Shown here piece by piece: positions 34,749-43,899 of a DNA stretch of 64,000 nt; within the stretch, counting starts at the first letter, position 1, and every line of letters begins with the position of its first letter. The stretch is from assembly GCA_034667405.1 (NCBI GenBank), contig JAXDJX010000026.1, positions 124,001-188,000 of the forward strand, written 5' to 3'. Made by a program: the position numbers and the translations under genes. Source of the stretch: JANXVR01 sp034667405. Lineage in GTDB: Bacteria; Actinomycetota; UBA4738; HRBIN12. The notes beneath the pieces were generated by a model. That model had not been told where the DNA came from, did no database searches, and worked only from the letters and a program-made list of their open reading frames with translations.

Positions 34749-35876
34749 ATGGATGAGACCGAGCGCGTGCCCGCGCCGCCGTCCGCCCCCGGAGAAGCCT
34801 CGCAGGACTTCCGCGCTGTCTCCGCCCGGGAGCGGCGGGCCGAATACGTGAGCGCAACGGCAGACGCCAGCGAACTCCTCACCGAGGACGAGGTTGAGAC
34901 GGAGATCGCCGAGGAGGAGGCAACGCACCGCGTGGTCCCACGCGTGAAGCCCCGCAAGACCGAAGACCTCGACATCGAACCGCCACCTCGTCAGCACTAC
35001 GCCGTTAACATCCGCAACGACCTGCGCGAACTCTGGGCGCACCGCGAACTCGGCTACACGCTGGTCGAACGCGATCTTCGTGTTCGCTACAAGCAGGCGG
35101 TATTGGGCGGGGTGTGGGCCGTGGTGCAACCGCTGGTCCTCATGGTGTTGTTCACGGTGGTCTTCAACAAGATCGCGAAGATCACGGTTCCCGGTGTCCC
35201 GTACGCGGCGTTCAGCTACACCGGTCTCGTGGCCTGGGGATTCTTCGCCGGCTCAATCGGCTACGGCACGAACGCCGTGCTGTCCAACGCGTCGATCATC
35301 CGGAAGATCTACTGCCCGCGGGAGCTGTTCCCGATCACCTCGGTCGCGTCGTCGGGGTTCGACTATCTGATCTCGCTGGTCATCAGCGTCGGGTTCATCC
35401 TGTTCTACGGGTTCCTCGGTTCGCGTCCGAACCTGCACCCGGGGATCACGTGGTTCGCGTTCCCCCTGGTGTTGGTGATCCTCCTCGCCCTGATGACGGC
35501 GGCCACGCTCTTCGTCTCAGCGGTCACGGTGTACTTCCGGGACACGCGGTACGGGATCCCCTTGCTGCTCCAGATCTTGCTCTACGGAACGCCCGTCGCC
35601 TACCCGATGGAGCTGCTCACCGGAGGAACCGTCAACGGACATACCTTCGCCTGCCCGGAGCAATGTCCGGCATTGGGTGCCGGGTTCTTCGCCCATGCCT
35701 ATCCGTATCTCAATCCGCTGGCGCCCGTCATCGACGGGTTCCACCGGATCTTCCTGTATCACGAGTGGCCGATGTGGGGACCCCTCGCGTCAGCAGCGGT
35801 GATCGGGTTCGGGGGACTGATGCTGCTTTACCGCTGGTACAAACGGATCGACAGGACGTTCGCCGATGTCATCTGA
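34749..35876 (+). CDS. ABC-2 polysaccharide export permease (Wzm/TagG type)
   Basis: 375 residues. An unusual acidic, probably disordered N-terminal extension of about 95 residues (LTEDEVETEIAEEEA) precedes the ABC2 membrane domain with about six helices. ERDLRVRYKQAVLGGVWAVV is the conserved amphipathic entry motif, quoted in full at 20 residues. It should form the channel with the ATPase encoded next, exporting lipid-linked glycan. It overlaps that gene by 11 nt. Confidence 0.92.
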   Translation: MDETERVPAPPSAPGEASQDFRAVSARERRAEYVSATADASELLTEDEVETEIAEEEATHRVVPRVKPRKTEDLDIEPPPRQHYAVNIRNDLRELWAHRELGYTLVERDLRVRYKQAVLGGVWAVVQPLVLMVLFTVVFNKIAKITVPGVPYAAFSYTGLVAWGFFAGSIGYGTNAVLSNASIIRKIYCPRELFPITSVASSGFDYLISLVISVGFILFYGFLGSRPNLHPGITWFAFPLVLVILLALMTAATLFVSAVTVYFRDTRYGIPLLLQILLYGTPVAYPMELLTGGTVNGHTFACPEQCPALGAGFFAHAYPYLNPLAPVIDGFHRIFLYHEWPMWGPLASAAVIGFGGLMLLYRWYKRIDRTFADVI

Positions 35877-36669
35877 GCCGGTCGTCGTCTTCGATCACGT
35901 CTGGAAGCGTTTCCATATCGGAGGCAAGCGGAAGGGCGTGAACAAGAAGGGCACACTCCAGGGACGTCTGCAGTTCGCGATGGAACGGTCCGGGTTGAAG
36001 GACACCGGGCAGTCGGGCTCGGCGTCGACACAGAACATCTGGGGATTAGCCGACGTGTCGTTCGACATCCAGGACGGTGAGGCGGTCGGGATCATCGGAC
36101 CGAACGGCTCGGGTAAATCGACCACGTTGAAGCTCATGTCGCGGGTGACCTACCCGTGGTCGGGCCGCGTCGAGACGAAGGGCCGCGTCGGGTCGCTCAT
36201 CGAGATCAAGAGCGGCATCCACCCCGAGCTCACCGGCCGGGAGAACATCTATCTCTACGGCACCATCCTGGGGCTCACGCGCAAAGACATCCGCACCCGC
36301 TTCGATGAGATCGTCGAGTTCGCGGAGCTGGGGCGATTCATCGACACACCGGTGAAGCGGTACTCGAGCGGGATGGAAGTGCGGCTGGGGTTCAGCGTTG
36401 CCGTGCATCTGGAACCCGACATCCTCCTCATCGACGAGGTGCTCTCCGTGGGCGACGAATCTTTCCAACGCCGCTGCCTGGGCCGGATGGACGAACTGAG
36501 GCAGAAGGGGCAGACGATCGTCTTCGTGAGCCATGTGCTCGCCGATGTGAAGCGGTTGTGCAGCCGCGTCATCTATCTGGACCGGGCGCTCATCCGGGCC
36601 GACGGCCCCGCCGACCAGGTGGTCGAGCTCTACCTCAGCGACGTGGCAGCCAAGCGCGCGAACGCCTGA
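35866..36669 (+). CDS. ABC polysaccharide export ATPase (Wzt/TagH type)
   Basis: 267 residues. Walker A GPNGSGKSTT (about residue 77), the GSLIEIKSGIHPELTGREN segment typical of O-antigen/teichoic exporters, signature YSSGMEVRLGF and Walker B ILLIDEVLSVGDE are present. It has no C-terminal carbohydrate-binding domain as seen in Wzt(O9a), so export is probably not coupled to a chain-terminal cap. It overlaps the permease gene. Confidence 0.94.
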   Translation: MSSEPVVVFDHVWKRFHIGGKRKGVNKKGTLQGRLQFAMERSGLKDTGQSGSASTQNIWGLADVSFDIQDGEAVGIIGPNGSGKSTTLKLMSRVTYPWSGRVETKGRVGSLIEIKSGIHPELTGRENIYLYGTILGLTRKDIRTRFDEIVEFAELGRFIDTPVKRYSSGMEVRLGFSVAVHLEPDILLIDEVLSVGDESFQRRCLGRMDELRQKGQTIVFVSHVLADVKRLCSRVIYLDRALIRADGPADQVVELYLSDVAAKRANA

Positions 36670-36671
36670 CC

Positions 36672-37631
36672 TCAGCCTCCGTCGTCTTTCGTCCCTGATG
36701 CGCGCTTGCCGCGAACGCCGGCTTTGACGTCGCGGACGGTTCGTTTCATGTTCCTCGTGGCCTCGAACGCCGTCCATTCCCATACCGCACGAGCCCGTAC
36801 CGCCGGTCCCACCTCCGCCGTGGCTCGCTCGTACCCGAACCGATCCAGGCTCTCTCCCGCGATGGCGTCGAAGAGAGCGGCGTCCCTTGCGCCCAGCGTG
36901 GTTCGCCAGTTGCGGATGTTCGGGGTGAGCGGGCGATCAAGGCTTGCATGGTGCACCGACTCGCGCATCGGCAGGTGCGTGTCGTATCCGCGGTGATCGA
37001 GCATGTCGTCGCGGAGATCCAGATCGATGAACCCGCAGACCCGTTCGAGTGCGGCTCTCGGTTGGGCAACCAGGTCTTCGTACCGAAGCACCATGTAGCG
37101 GTCGGGCCCGAGCTGCGCGCCGGAGATCGAGCCGCGGCTGTTCCATCGGTGCCAGACCACTGCCGCCTGTCCCAACCTGGATGGTCCGAACGGCATCTCC
37201 AGGAGCGAGGCGGCCACGTCTCGACCATCCCGCACAAGATGGATGAACACGGACTCCGGGAAGAGACGGTCAATCAGGCCCATCCGCAGCAGGAACGCCG
37301 GGGTCTTGTCGGCGTACCGGCGCTTCCCACGAGAGTCCGCGTAGGTCGCATAGAGCCGCCGCATGGCGTCCGAGTAGTCGCGGGCCCCGGTCAGCTTCGT
37401 CCGGACCGCGGCAGGGTCCAGTTCCCAGCCGCGGTAGCGGGGATTGCCTTCCAGTTCGTCGAGGAGCGCCGCGAGCGCGAGGGGAGTCGAAGGCGCGTGG
37501 TGCGGGGCCAGCGACACCGGGAAGTAGGACTCGGGGGGGATGGCCAGGTCGGGGTGGCGCTCGAGCATGGCGCGCAGGAGCGTGGTTCCCGAGCGCCCCA
37601 CCGACACGATGAACGGGAACGGTTGCGGCAT
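36672..37631 (-). CDS. PAPS-dependent sulfotransferase family protein 2
   Basis: 319 residues. FPFIVSVGRSGTTLLRAML is the PAPS 5' loop directly at the N terminus, FIHLVRDGRDVAASLL the 3'-phosphate motif and RYMVLRYEDLVAQP the third block. The basic C-terminal tail (KRTVRDVKAGVRGKRASG) is notable. The ATG at 37631 is chosen over upstream codons because the loop begins at residue 7 and TACCGT lies 8 nt before it. It is paralogous to the genes at 33753 and 42014. Confidence 0.88.
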   Translation of the reverse strand: MPQPFPFIVSVGRSGTTLLRAMLERHPDLAIPPESYFPVSLAPHHAPSTPLALAALLDELEGNPRYRGWELDPAAVRTKLTGARDYSDAMRRLYATYADSRGKRRYADKTPAFLLRMGLIDRLFPESVFIHLVRDGRDVAASLLEMPFGPSRLGQAAVVWHRWNSRGSISGAQLGPDRYMVLRYEDLVAQPRAALERVCGFIDLDLRDDMLDHRGYDTHLPMRESVHHASLDRPLTPNIRNWRTTLGARDAALFDAIAGESLDRFGYERATAEVGPAVRARAVWEWTAFEATRNMKRTVRDVKAGVRGKRASGTKDDGG

Positions 37632-37639
37632 CACGGCGA

Positions 37640-37645
37640 ACGGTA
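37640..37645 (-). promoter_or_regulatory. -10 box TACCGT, leaderless sulfotransferase 2
   Basis: Minus-strand TACCGT ends 8 nt before the ATG at 37631; divergent from TAGGCT at 37656. Confidence 0.5.
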
Positions 37646-37655
37646 GCAGCGCTGT

Positions 37656-37661
37656 TAGGCT
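37656..37661 (+). promoter_or_regulatory. -10 box TAGGCT, leaderless GT4
   Basis: TAGGCT ends 9 nt before the GTG at 37671; no ribosome-binding site. Confidence 0.5.
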
Positions 37662-37670
37662 CGCGCCGCA

Positions 37671-38828
37671 GTGGCCTACCGGGTGCTCTATCTCATCGAC
37701 AGCCTGGGGATGGGTGGGGCCGAGCGCGGGCTCGCCCTCACCGTTCGACATCTGGATCGTTCGCTGATCGAGCCGGAGGTCGCGTCCCTGTGGGGTCCGG
37801 ACGACAACGCCGGCGCCATCCAGGAGGCCGGCGTGCCGCTCCACCGGGTCGGGGCGCATCCGGGGCCGCGCGCGCTGTTATCGATCCCCCGAGTGCGGCG
37901 TCTGCTCAAACGTGGCGCGTTCGATGCGGTGCACACCCAAGTCGTGTGGGCCTCGATCGTCGGGCGCATCGCGGGCCGCTTGGCGGGCGTGAAGGTCATC
38001 TCGCACATCGCGAACGTCGACCCGATGGGGTTCGATCGGCGGGAACGGTCGGCCCGCGTGGACCGCAAGGCTCGCCTGATCGCACGGCTCGACGATCGGA
38101 CGGGCCGCCGCTGGGTGGACCGATTCGTGGCGATCACCGAGGCGGTCCGCGAACACCCGGTGCGTGGGCCCTCATGGGATCGATCGAAGATCAGTGTGGT
38201 GTTGCGCGGCCAAGAGCTGGACCTTCTCCGTGAACGAGCCAACGAGCCGGTCTCGCCACCGCTTCCTCCCGGCCCCACCGGCCCCACCATCCTGGTCGTC
38301 GCGCGGTTATCTGAGCAGAAAGGGCACCGGTACCTGCTGGACGCGATGCCTGCGGTCATCCGCGCGTTCCCCGATGCGCGCCTGCTGATCTGCGGAGACG
38401 GCCATCTCCGCAGCGAACTCGAGCGCCGCGCCGCAGGGTCCGGGCCGAACGTTCTGTTCCTTGGGATCCGGCGCGACGTGCCGGCCCTCATCGCAGCGTG
38501 CGACCTATTCGTCTTCCCGTCGCTGTGGGAGGGGCAGGGGAACGTGCTGCTGGAGGCAATGGCGCTCGGGGCCGCCATCGTCGCCACGGCGATCCCTTCG
38601 ACGGTGGGGACCGTGGAGGACGGCGTCGATGCCCTGCTGGTCCCACCGGCGGACGCGCCGGCGCTGGGACGCGCGATCGTCGGCCTGCTTTCCGACCCCG
38701 ATGCCGCCACCCGCCTGGGGAAAGAAGCAGCGGTGCGGGGGGCCACGTTCGACATCGAGGTGACGACGCGAGCCCTGGAGGCCGTCTACTTCGACGTGTT
38801 GGGCGGGCAGTCCACGGATGTCGGGTAG
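37671..38828 (+). CDS. GT4 family glycosyltransferase
   Basis: 385 residues. YLIDSLGMGGAERGLAL is the classical GT4 acceptor-side opening, VVARLSEQKGHRYLLDAM and the FVFPSLWEGQGNVLLEAMAL donor motif (20 residues) follow. It probably adds a hexose during glycan repeat assembly on the cytosolic side. It is divergent from sulfotransferase 2 and followed by a sulfatase-like gene with its own promoter. Confidence 0.92.
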   Translation: MAYRVLYLIDSLGMGGAERGLALTVRHLDRSLIEPEVASLWGPDDNAGAIQEAGVPLHRVGAHPGPRALLSIPRVRRLLKRGAFDAVHTQVVWASIVGRIAGRLAGVKVISHIANVDPMGFDRRERSARVDRKARLIARLDDRTGRRWVDRFVAITEAVREHPVRGPSWDRSKISVVLRGQELDLLRERANEPVSPPLPPGPTGPTILVVARLSEQKGHRYLLDAMPAVIRAFPDARLLICGDGHLRSELERRAAGSGPNVLFLGIRRDVPALIAACDLFVFPSLWEGQGNVLLEAMALGAAIVATAIPSTVGTVEDGVDALLVPPADAPALGRAIVGLLSDPDAATRLGKEAAVRGATFDIEVTTRALEAVYFDVLGGQSTDVG

Positions 38829-38831
38829 CGT
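38826..38831 (+). promoter_or_regulatory. -10 box TAGCGT, leaderless sulfatase-like gene
   Basis: TAGCGT overlaps the stop of the glycosyltransferase and ends 6 nt before the GTG at 38838. Confidence 0.5.
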
Positions 38832-38837
38832 GAAGCC

Positions 38838-40244
38838 GTGACCCGTCCGAACGTGCTCTTGGTGGTGCTGGACACCGCCCGTGCCGACCATTTCGGCCCA
38901 TGGGGCGGAAAGGGCCGAACACCGGCGTTCAACGCCTTCGCGGCGAGTGGGACGGTGGTGCCGCTCGCGCGGGCGGCGGCGCCGTGGACGGTTCCATCCC
39001 ACGCCTCCATGTTCAGCGGGCTCCCACCGTTCCTCCACGGCGTGACGGGGGGCGCCGCCCGCGGACCCGACGGAGCGCTGGCGACGCTTGCCCCGATCAT
39101 CCAGGGACACGCGGAGCGCTGGCTTCCGGAGGTTATGCGCCGTAACGGATACCGCACGTTCGCGATCAGCGCCAACGTCTGGATCACGCCGGAGATGGGG
39201 TTCGATCTGGGCTTCGACGAGTTCCACCCGGTCGGCGTGGCAAAGGTGGCGCCACGCGGAGTCCCGCCCGCCCGCCCGCGGGGCGCGAAGGCGTTGGTGC
39301 CCGCGGGACTGCGCGCCCGCGTGAAGGGCCCGGTCCGCCATCTCGGAGACGCGCGGAACGGGAGGGACTTCGGTTTGCGCGCAGCGCTCGCGCATCTGCG
39401 TCACGAAGCGAGGCGCGGGGGTGCTGACGCGCCGTTCTTCGGGTTCGTGAACATCATGGAATGTCATGCGCCCTACCTCCCTCCGCCGCCGTTCAACCCG
39501 CTGCGAGGCATCGCGCGGCTCCGCGCACCGGCATACGCACGCCGCTACCTATTGGATGCGCACACCACCGCGTACAACCTCGGGGCGGCGGAGGTTCCCG
39601 AGCGCGCTCTCGCCGCGTTCCGCTCCCTCTATGCCGGTGAGGTGGCGTTCGCCGACACCTTCGTCGCGGGAACGGTGGCCCATCTCGCGGCCGAAGGCTT
39701 GACCGCCGGTACCCTTACCGTGGTGACCTCCGATCACGGGGAGCACCTCGGGGAAAGCCATCTCCTGGGGCACCAGCTCTCTTTGGATCCAGCCTTGCTG
39801 CACGTGCCGTTCGCCATGTCCGGACCCGGAGTGCCACCGGCGCCATCTCAGGCGGCCTGGTCGACCACGGGTATCCCACGCCTTATCGCCGAGGCCGTCG
39901 GGCTCGATGCGCCCTGGGACGCCCCCGGGCCGATCGCGGTGTCGCAGTACGAGGGTGGACGGCGGCAGATCCGCCGCGCGGAAGAGGCCGAGTCTCGCTA
40001 CCGATTGAGCGATGCGCAACGAGGGCACCTGGAGGCCGTGATGGACCAGGCGACCGACGGCGTCGCCACGCTCACCCGCGATCATCGCGGTGAACACGTC
40101 GCCGGTTCCGAGGAACGCGTTCCCGCATTGCGTGAGGTTCTCGACGCCGTCAGAGGAGATGGGCCTCCCGATGCCGGGTCGGGCTACCGCCCCGAACAGG
40201 AGGCGGAGATCGAGGCGCATCTGGAGGAGCTCGGCTACCTGTAA
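38838..40244 (+). CDS. Sulfatase-superfamily protein with Thr nucleophile (paralogue 3)
   Basis: 468 residues, closest to paralogue 4 at 43896 (both share ANVWITP and a GFD segment). RPNVLLVVLDTARADHFG opens the metal site, APWTVPSHASMFSG has Thr51, VTSDHGEHLGESH holds the metal Asp-His, and the tail is HLEELGYL. The formylglycine motif, signal peptide and membrane helices are absent. Setting between glycosyltransferases suggests a phospho- or sulfo-group transferase or hydrolase acting on a cytosolic glycan intermediate; that is inference. Confidence 0.82.
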   Translation: MTRPNVLLVVLDTARADHFGPWGGKGRTPAFNAFAASGTVVPLARAAAPWTVPSHASMFSGLPPFLHGVTGGAARGPDGALATLAPIIQGHAERWLPEVMRRNGYRTFAISANVWITPEMGFDLGFDEFHPVGVAKVAPRGVPPARPRGAKALVPAGLRARVKGPVRHLGDARNGRDFGLRAALAHLRHEARRGGADAPFFGFVNIMECHAPYLPPPPFNPLRGIARLRAPAYARRYLLDAHTTAYNLGAAEVPERALAAFRSLYAGEVAFADTFVAGTVAHLAAEGLTAGTLTVVTSDHGEHLGESHLLGHQLSLDPALLHVPFAMSGPGVPPAPSQAAWSTTGIPRLIAEAVGLDAPWDAPGPIAVSQYEGGRRQIRRAEEAESRYRLSDAQRGHLEAVMDQATDGVATLTRDHRGEHVAGSEERVPALREVLDAVRGDGPPDAGSGYRPEQEAEIEAHLEELGYL

Positions 40245-40270
40245 CACTCGGGGCAGTGGACCCGCCCGGC

Positions 40271-40276
40271 TATGCT
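40271..40276 (+). promoter_or_regulatory. -10 box TATGCT, leaderless GT2
   Basis: TATGCT ends 6 nt before the ATG at 40283. Confidence 0.5.
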
Positions 40277-40282
40277 CCCCCC

Positions 40283-41140
40283 ATGCCGAGTGGCCCCGCG
40301 TCCACACCAACGGTGGTGTCAGTGACGGTGACATACCGACGAACCGATCTCCTCCGAGGCACCATCGAAGCCATCGCGACGCAGACCCGTCCGCCCGAGC
40401 ACATCTTGGTGATCGACAACGACTCGATGGCGCGATCCGCCCTTGAGGGAATCGATGCTCCGGGTCTGCGGATCGTGGAGACCGGAGAGAACTCCGGGCC
40501 CGCGGGTGCCTATGCGCGCGGCTTCGACATGGCGCTCGAACTCGGCGCCACCTGGATCTGGGCCCTCGACGACGACGACGTGCCCGATCCGGACTGCCTC
40601 GCGCTCCTGCTTGCCGCGAGCGGAGAACAGGACGGCGGCATCTTCACACCCTTGCAGCGCAAGCCGAACGGAACCACGAACCACGCGCCCTCCTGGAACG
40701 GCCCGCTCATCGCCGCCGACGCGATCCGCCGGTTCGGAGGTCCCCGTCCCGAGATGTTCTTCTGGGCAGAAGATACGGAGTTCGTTCATCGACTGACTGA
40801 TCAGGGTGTGCGCAACCGCCGCATCGACGCCGCGGGCGTGCTCCACCTCAATCCGGTGACGCGCGCCCGTGGCGACGCGCGTGACTGGCGCTGCTACTAC
40901 GAAGTGCGGAACACGCTGACGTATCGCCTTCGCCTTCGCCGGCGGGGTTGGGGCAAGCGCGCAGAGGCGTGGTGGATCGTCGCGGGGATCGCGGGGAGCA
41001 TCGTTCTGTTCGAACCGTCGAAGCGGCGTTCCCTTCGGCTGTGGTGGTTGGGCGTCAGCGACTACCGGCGGAACCGGATGGGGATGCGACTCGACCCTGC
41101 AACCTGGAAGCGCGATCTGTCGACAGGCGGCCGTCCGTGA
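40283..41140 (+). CDS. GT2 family glycosyltransferase (tandem copy 1)
   Basis: 285 residues, GT-A fold. VVSVTVTYRRTDLLRGTIEA opens the fold, NSGPAGAYARGFD the donor site, IWALDDDDVPDPD the DxD metal site, and SWNGPLIAADAIRRFGGPRPEMFFWAEDTEF the acceptor region (quoted in parts). It resembles rhamnosyl- or galactofuranosyl-transferases of the GlfT family. The ATG at 40283 is chosen by the TATGCT box. The next gene overlaps by 4 nt and is a paralogue of the same plan. Confidence 0.9.
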   Translation: MPSGPASTPTVVSVTVTYRRTDLLRGTIEAIATQTRPPEHILVIDNDSMARSALEGIDAPGLRIVETGENSGPAGAYARGFDMALELGATWIWALDDDDVPDPDCLALLLAASGEQDGGIFTPLQRKPNGTTNHAPSWNGPLIAADAIRRFGGPRPEMFFWAEDTEFVHRLTDQGVRNRRIDAAGVLHLNPVTRARGDARDWRCYYEVRNTLTYRLRLRRRGWGKRAEAWWIVAGIAGSIVLFEPSKRRSLRLWWLGVSDYRRNRMGMRLDPATWKRDLSTGGRP

Positions 41141-41970
41141 GCCGGACGGTGGTCGCGGTCACGGTGACTTACCGCCGTCCCCACCTCCTCCAGGAGTGTC
41201 TCGCGGCGATCCTCGCTCAGACCCCTCCGCCCGATCGCATCGTCATCATCGACAACGGCGGCTCCGATGCCGCCGCGGCGGTCACCGCCTCCGACCGGGT
41301 GGAGGTGATCGACGCAAAACAGAACCTCGGCCCGGCAGGGGGATACGCACGTGGCATCGCACGCGCGCTGGAAGCCGGGGCAACCCACGTATGGACCGTG
41401 GACGACGACTGCGTCCCGGAACCCAACTGCCTTCGATCGCTGCTGGCCTTCACAGGTGCCGCGGCGTCCCCCGCCGCGCCTGAGATCCGCATCCCATCGC
41501 AACACACGCCCGGCGGCGACCGCGGATCGCCGCCCTCGTGGAACGGCACCCTCTTCGACGCGGTCGTCCTTCGCGCCGTGGGCGGCCCGCGACCCGTCTG
41601 GTTCTTCTGGAAGGAAGACATCGACCTGATCAACCGGGCCGCCGACGCCGGGTTCGCGGTTCGTCACGTGCCCGAGGCGGTGGTGGATCATCGGATGCAG
41701 CGACGGGATCCGGGGGCGGCACGCGATTGGCGTCTCTACTACGAGACACGCAATGCCCTCACCTATCGCACCCGCGTGCGGAGGCGGACGTGGAAAGACG
41801 TCCCAATCGCGTGGCGGAACGCGTTCGCCACGGCGTGGACCATCGCCGTTCACGAACCGGGAAAGGCGGCGTCGTTGTCACTTTGGAGCAAGGGCGTCGT
41901 CGACCATCTCCTGCACCGGCTGGGGAAGCGTGTCGACCCCGCGGCTTGGAGTGACGGAACCCGACGGTGA
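41137..41970 (+). CDS. GT2 family glycosyltransferase (tandem copy 2)
   Basis: 277 residues. VVAVTVTYRRPHLLQECLAA, QNLGPAGGYARGIA, VWTVDDDCVPEPN and SWNGTLFDAVVLRAVGGPRP parallel the preceding gene throughout, including the C-terminal YYETRNALTYRTRVRRR. The GTG start overlaps the upstream TGA. The pair looks like a tandem duplication whose products add successive similar sugars. Confidence 0.9.
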   Translation: MSRTVVAVTVTYRRPHLLQECLAAILAQTPPPDRIVIIDNGGSDAAAAVTASDRVEVIDAKQNLGPAGGYARGIARALEAGATHVWTVDDDCVPEPNCLRSLLAFTGAAASPAAPEIRIPSQHTPGGDRGSPPSWNGTLFDAVVLRAVGGPRPVWFFWKEDIDLINRAADAGFAVRHVPEAVVDHRMQRRDPGAARDWRLYYETRNALTYRTRVRRRTWKDVPIAWRNAFATAWTIAVHEPGKAASLSLWSKGVVDHLLHRLGKRVDPAAWSDGTRR

Positions 41971-42002
41971 GCCGATGCTCACTCCGCCGAGCTTCTCGAA
42001 CC

Positions 42003-42008
42003 TATACT
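42003..42008 (+). promoter_or_regulatory. -10 box TATACT, sulfotransferase 3
   Basis: TATACT ends 5 nt before a GTG at 42014 and 11 nt before an ATG at 42020; the best -10 match in the glycan locus. Confidence 0.55.
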
Positions 42009-42013
42009 CACGC

Positions 42014-42976
42014 GTGCCGATGGAGACGCCGACCCATCATGCGCCGCCGCTGTTCGTGGTCGGGTGCGGCCGGTCGGGGACAACGGTCCTCCGCCTGATG
42101 CTCAACGCGCATCCCGATCTCGCCATCCCTCCCGAGGCGCAGTTCATCGAACGATTGGCGGCTCGGCGCGATCGGTACGTCGCTGCCGACGGCGGGTTCA
42201 CTGCCGACGCGTTCCTGGCCGACCTCCTGGCGGACCGGCGATTCAAGGAGTGGGGCGTCGCGGCCGCTGACGTCCGTGAACGGATCCCCGCGAGCGGGGC
42301 GACCTTCGCGGGGATCATCACCGCGGCGTTCGAGTCGTATGCGGCCGCGCACGGGAAGCTCCGCTGGGGCGACAAGACGCCCGACCACGTGCGGTACATG
42401 TCGCTCCTGGGCGGTCTCTGGCCGGAGGGGAAGTTCGTGCACCTCATCCGTGACGGACGAGACGTGGCCGGCTCGTTGGCGCATACGCCGTTCGGGCCGA
42501 AGACCGTGCTCGATCAAGCCCGGTATTGGGCGAAGCGGGTCCGCGCCGGCCGTAGCGCAGGCGCGGCGCTGGGTCCGTCCCGGTATCTCGAGGTGCGCTA
42601 CGAGTCCCTGGTCGGCGACCTGGAGGCGGAACTTCGGCGTATCTGTTCCTTCGCCGATCTCGCGTTCGACCCGGCGATGCTCCGCCATCACGAACGCTCG
42701 GTCGGTGCGATCCCACCCAGCGAGATCGGTCACCAGGCCGGAGCGCTCGAGCCGCTTCGACCGGGTATCCGCGATTGGCGCATCGACATGCCGGCCCGCG
42801 ATGTGGCGGTCTTCGGATCCGCCGAAGGACGTCTCCTGGACGAGCTCGGATATCCCCATGGTGGTGGGTTCGTCGCGGCGGCGTGGGCGACGGCCCGGTT
42901 CGCAGACGTGCGGGAGGCGGTAGATCTGCGCCGGCGGGTGCGACAGGCGCTGGGCCGGACGAAGGCACCTTCGTGA
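42014..42976 (+). CDS. PAPS-dependent sulfotransferase family protein 3
   Basis: About 320 residues from GTG 42014 (ATG 42020 is the alternative). PLFVVGCGRSGTTVLRLML is the PAPS loop, FVHLIRDGRDVAGSLAHTPF the 3'-phosphate motif (20 residues) and RYLEVRYESLVGD the third block. Strongly similar in layout to sulfotransferases 1 and 2. The stop overlaps the next GT2 gene by 4 nt, tying sulfation to glycan assembly. Confidence 0.88.
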   Translation: MPMETPTHHAPPLFVVGCGRSGTTVLRLMLNAHPDLAIPPEAQFIERLAARRDRYVAADGGFTADAFLADLLADRRFKEWGVAAADVRERIPASGATFAGIITAAFESYAAAHGKLRWGDKTPDHVRYMSLLGGLWPEGKFVHLIRDGRDVAGSLAHTPFGPKTVLDQARYWAKRVRAGRSAGAALGPSRYLEVRYESLVGDLEAELRRICSFADLAFDPAMLRHHERSVGAIPPSEIGHQAGALEPLRPGIRDWRIDMPARDVAVFGSAEGRLLDELGYPHGGGFVAAAWATARFADVREAVDLRRRVRQALGRTKAPS

Positions 42977-43899
42977 GTCCCGCTCCGGATGTATCGGTGA
43001 TCATCCCGACCAAGGATCGCGCCGACATCGTCGAGAAAGCGATCGGCAGCTGTCTCGATCAGCAGGGCATCTCCATCGAGGTGATCGTCGTCGCCGACGG
43101 TTCGTCCCAAGAGCAGGCCGATGCGTACGCGGGGCTGGTCACGCGCATCGGTTCCCCCGTGCGCCTCTTGTACGACGAAGGGACGCGCGGTCCAGGCGCC
43201 GCGCGGAATCGCGGGATCGAGGCCGCCGACGGTCGGTACCTCGCGGTCCTCGACGACGACAACCTCTTCCTCCCAGGGATGCTGGCAGCTCAACACCTGC
43301 TGGTCGAGGGCGCGGATGACGTCGTCGCAGTCTGCGGGGTGGAGATCCTCAGCCCGGATGGCCGCACCATCGTCGAACGCCCTCGGGCGATGGCGGCGCG
43401 TTCCCTGTCCCACGAACCCGATCCGTTCGCCGTGGTGAGACCACGGGCCTTCTGGGCGACATTCTTCGCACCGGTGGACATGATCCGCGACGCCGGCGCC
43501 TACGACGCGGACATCTGGTTCGGCGAACACACGGAACTGCTGTTGCGCCTCCTGGATCGTGCGCGCTTCGCCACGAGGCCGGAGGTGGGCACCCGGGTCC
43601 ACCGGCACTACGGGCTGTCACACGCGAGCCGTGCGTGGGAACGGAAGGCGGAAGGAACGCGATTGATCATGGAACGCCACGCTGCGCGGTTCGACCGGAT
43701 GCCCGACGTGAAGGCCAGGTGGCTCGACGTCCTGGGCATGACGTATCTGCGGCAGGGACGAGGCGCGGACGCCAGGCACGCATTCGTCGAGTCCGTCCGC
43801 GCGAAGCCGTCGGCTCGGGCACTGGCGCATCTGGCCGGCGCAGCAACCGGGACCGGGCGCTGGCTCGCACCCGGCGGGGGAGACGTTCGGGAGACCTAG
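42973..43899 (+). CDS. GT2 family glycosyltransferase
   Basis: 308 residues. VSVIIPTKDRADIVEKAIGS, GPGAARNRGIEAADG and YLAVLDDDNLFLPG give a typical GT-A fold with DxD-type metal site, distinct from the tandem GT2 pair. The GTG start overlaps the upstream stop (GTGA). Its TAG stop shares CTAG (43896-43899) with the convergent sulfatase-like gene. Confidence 0.9.
   Translation: MSPAPDVSVIIPTKDRADIVEKAIGSCLDQQGISIEVIVVADGSSQEQADAYAGLVTRIGSPVRLLYDEGTRGPGAARNRGIEAADGRYLAVLDDDNLFLPGMLAAQHLLVEGADDVVAVCGVEILSPDGRTIVERPRAMAARSLSHEPDPFAVVRPRAFWATFFAPVDMIRDAGAYDADIWFGEHTELLLRLLDRARFATRPEVGTRVHRHYGLSHASRAWERKAEGTRLIMERHAARFDRMPDVKARWLDVLGMTYLRQGRGADARHAFVESVRAKPSARALAHLAGAATGTGRWLAPGGGDVRET

Noticed and set aside
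33714..35129. 471-codon minus-strand frame over sulfotransferase 1 and the ABC permease
   Set aside because: Antisense shadow crossing two genes and a divergent promoter.
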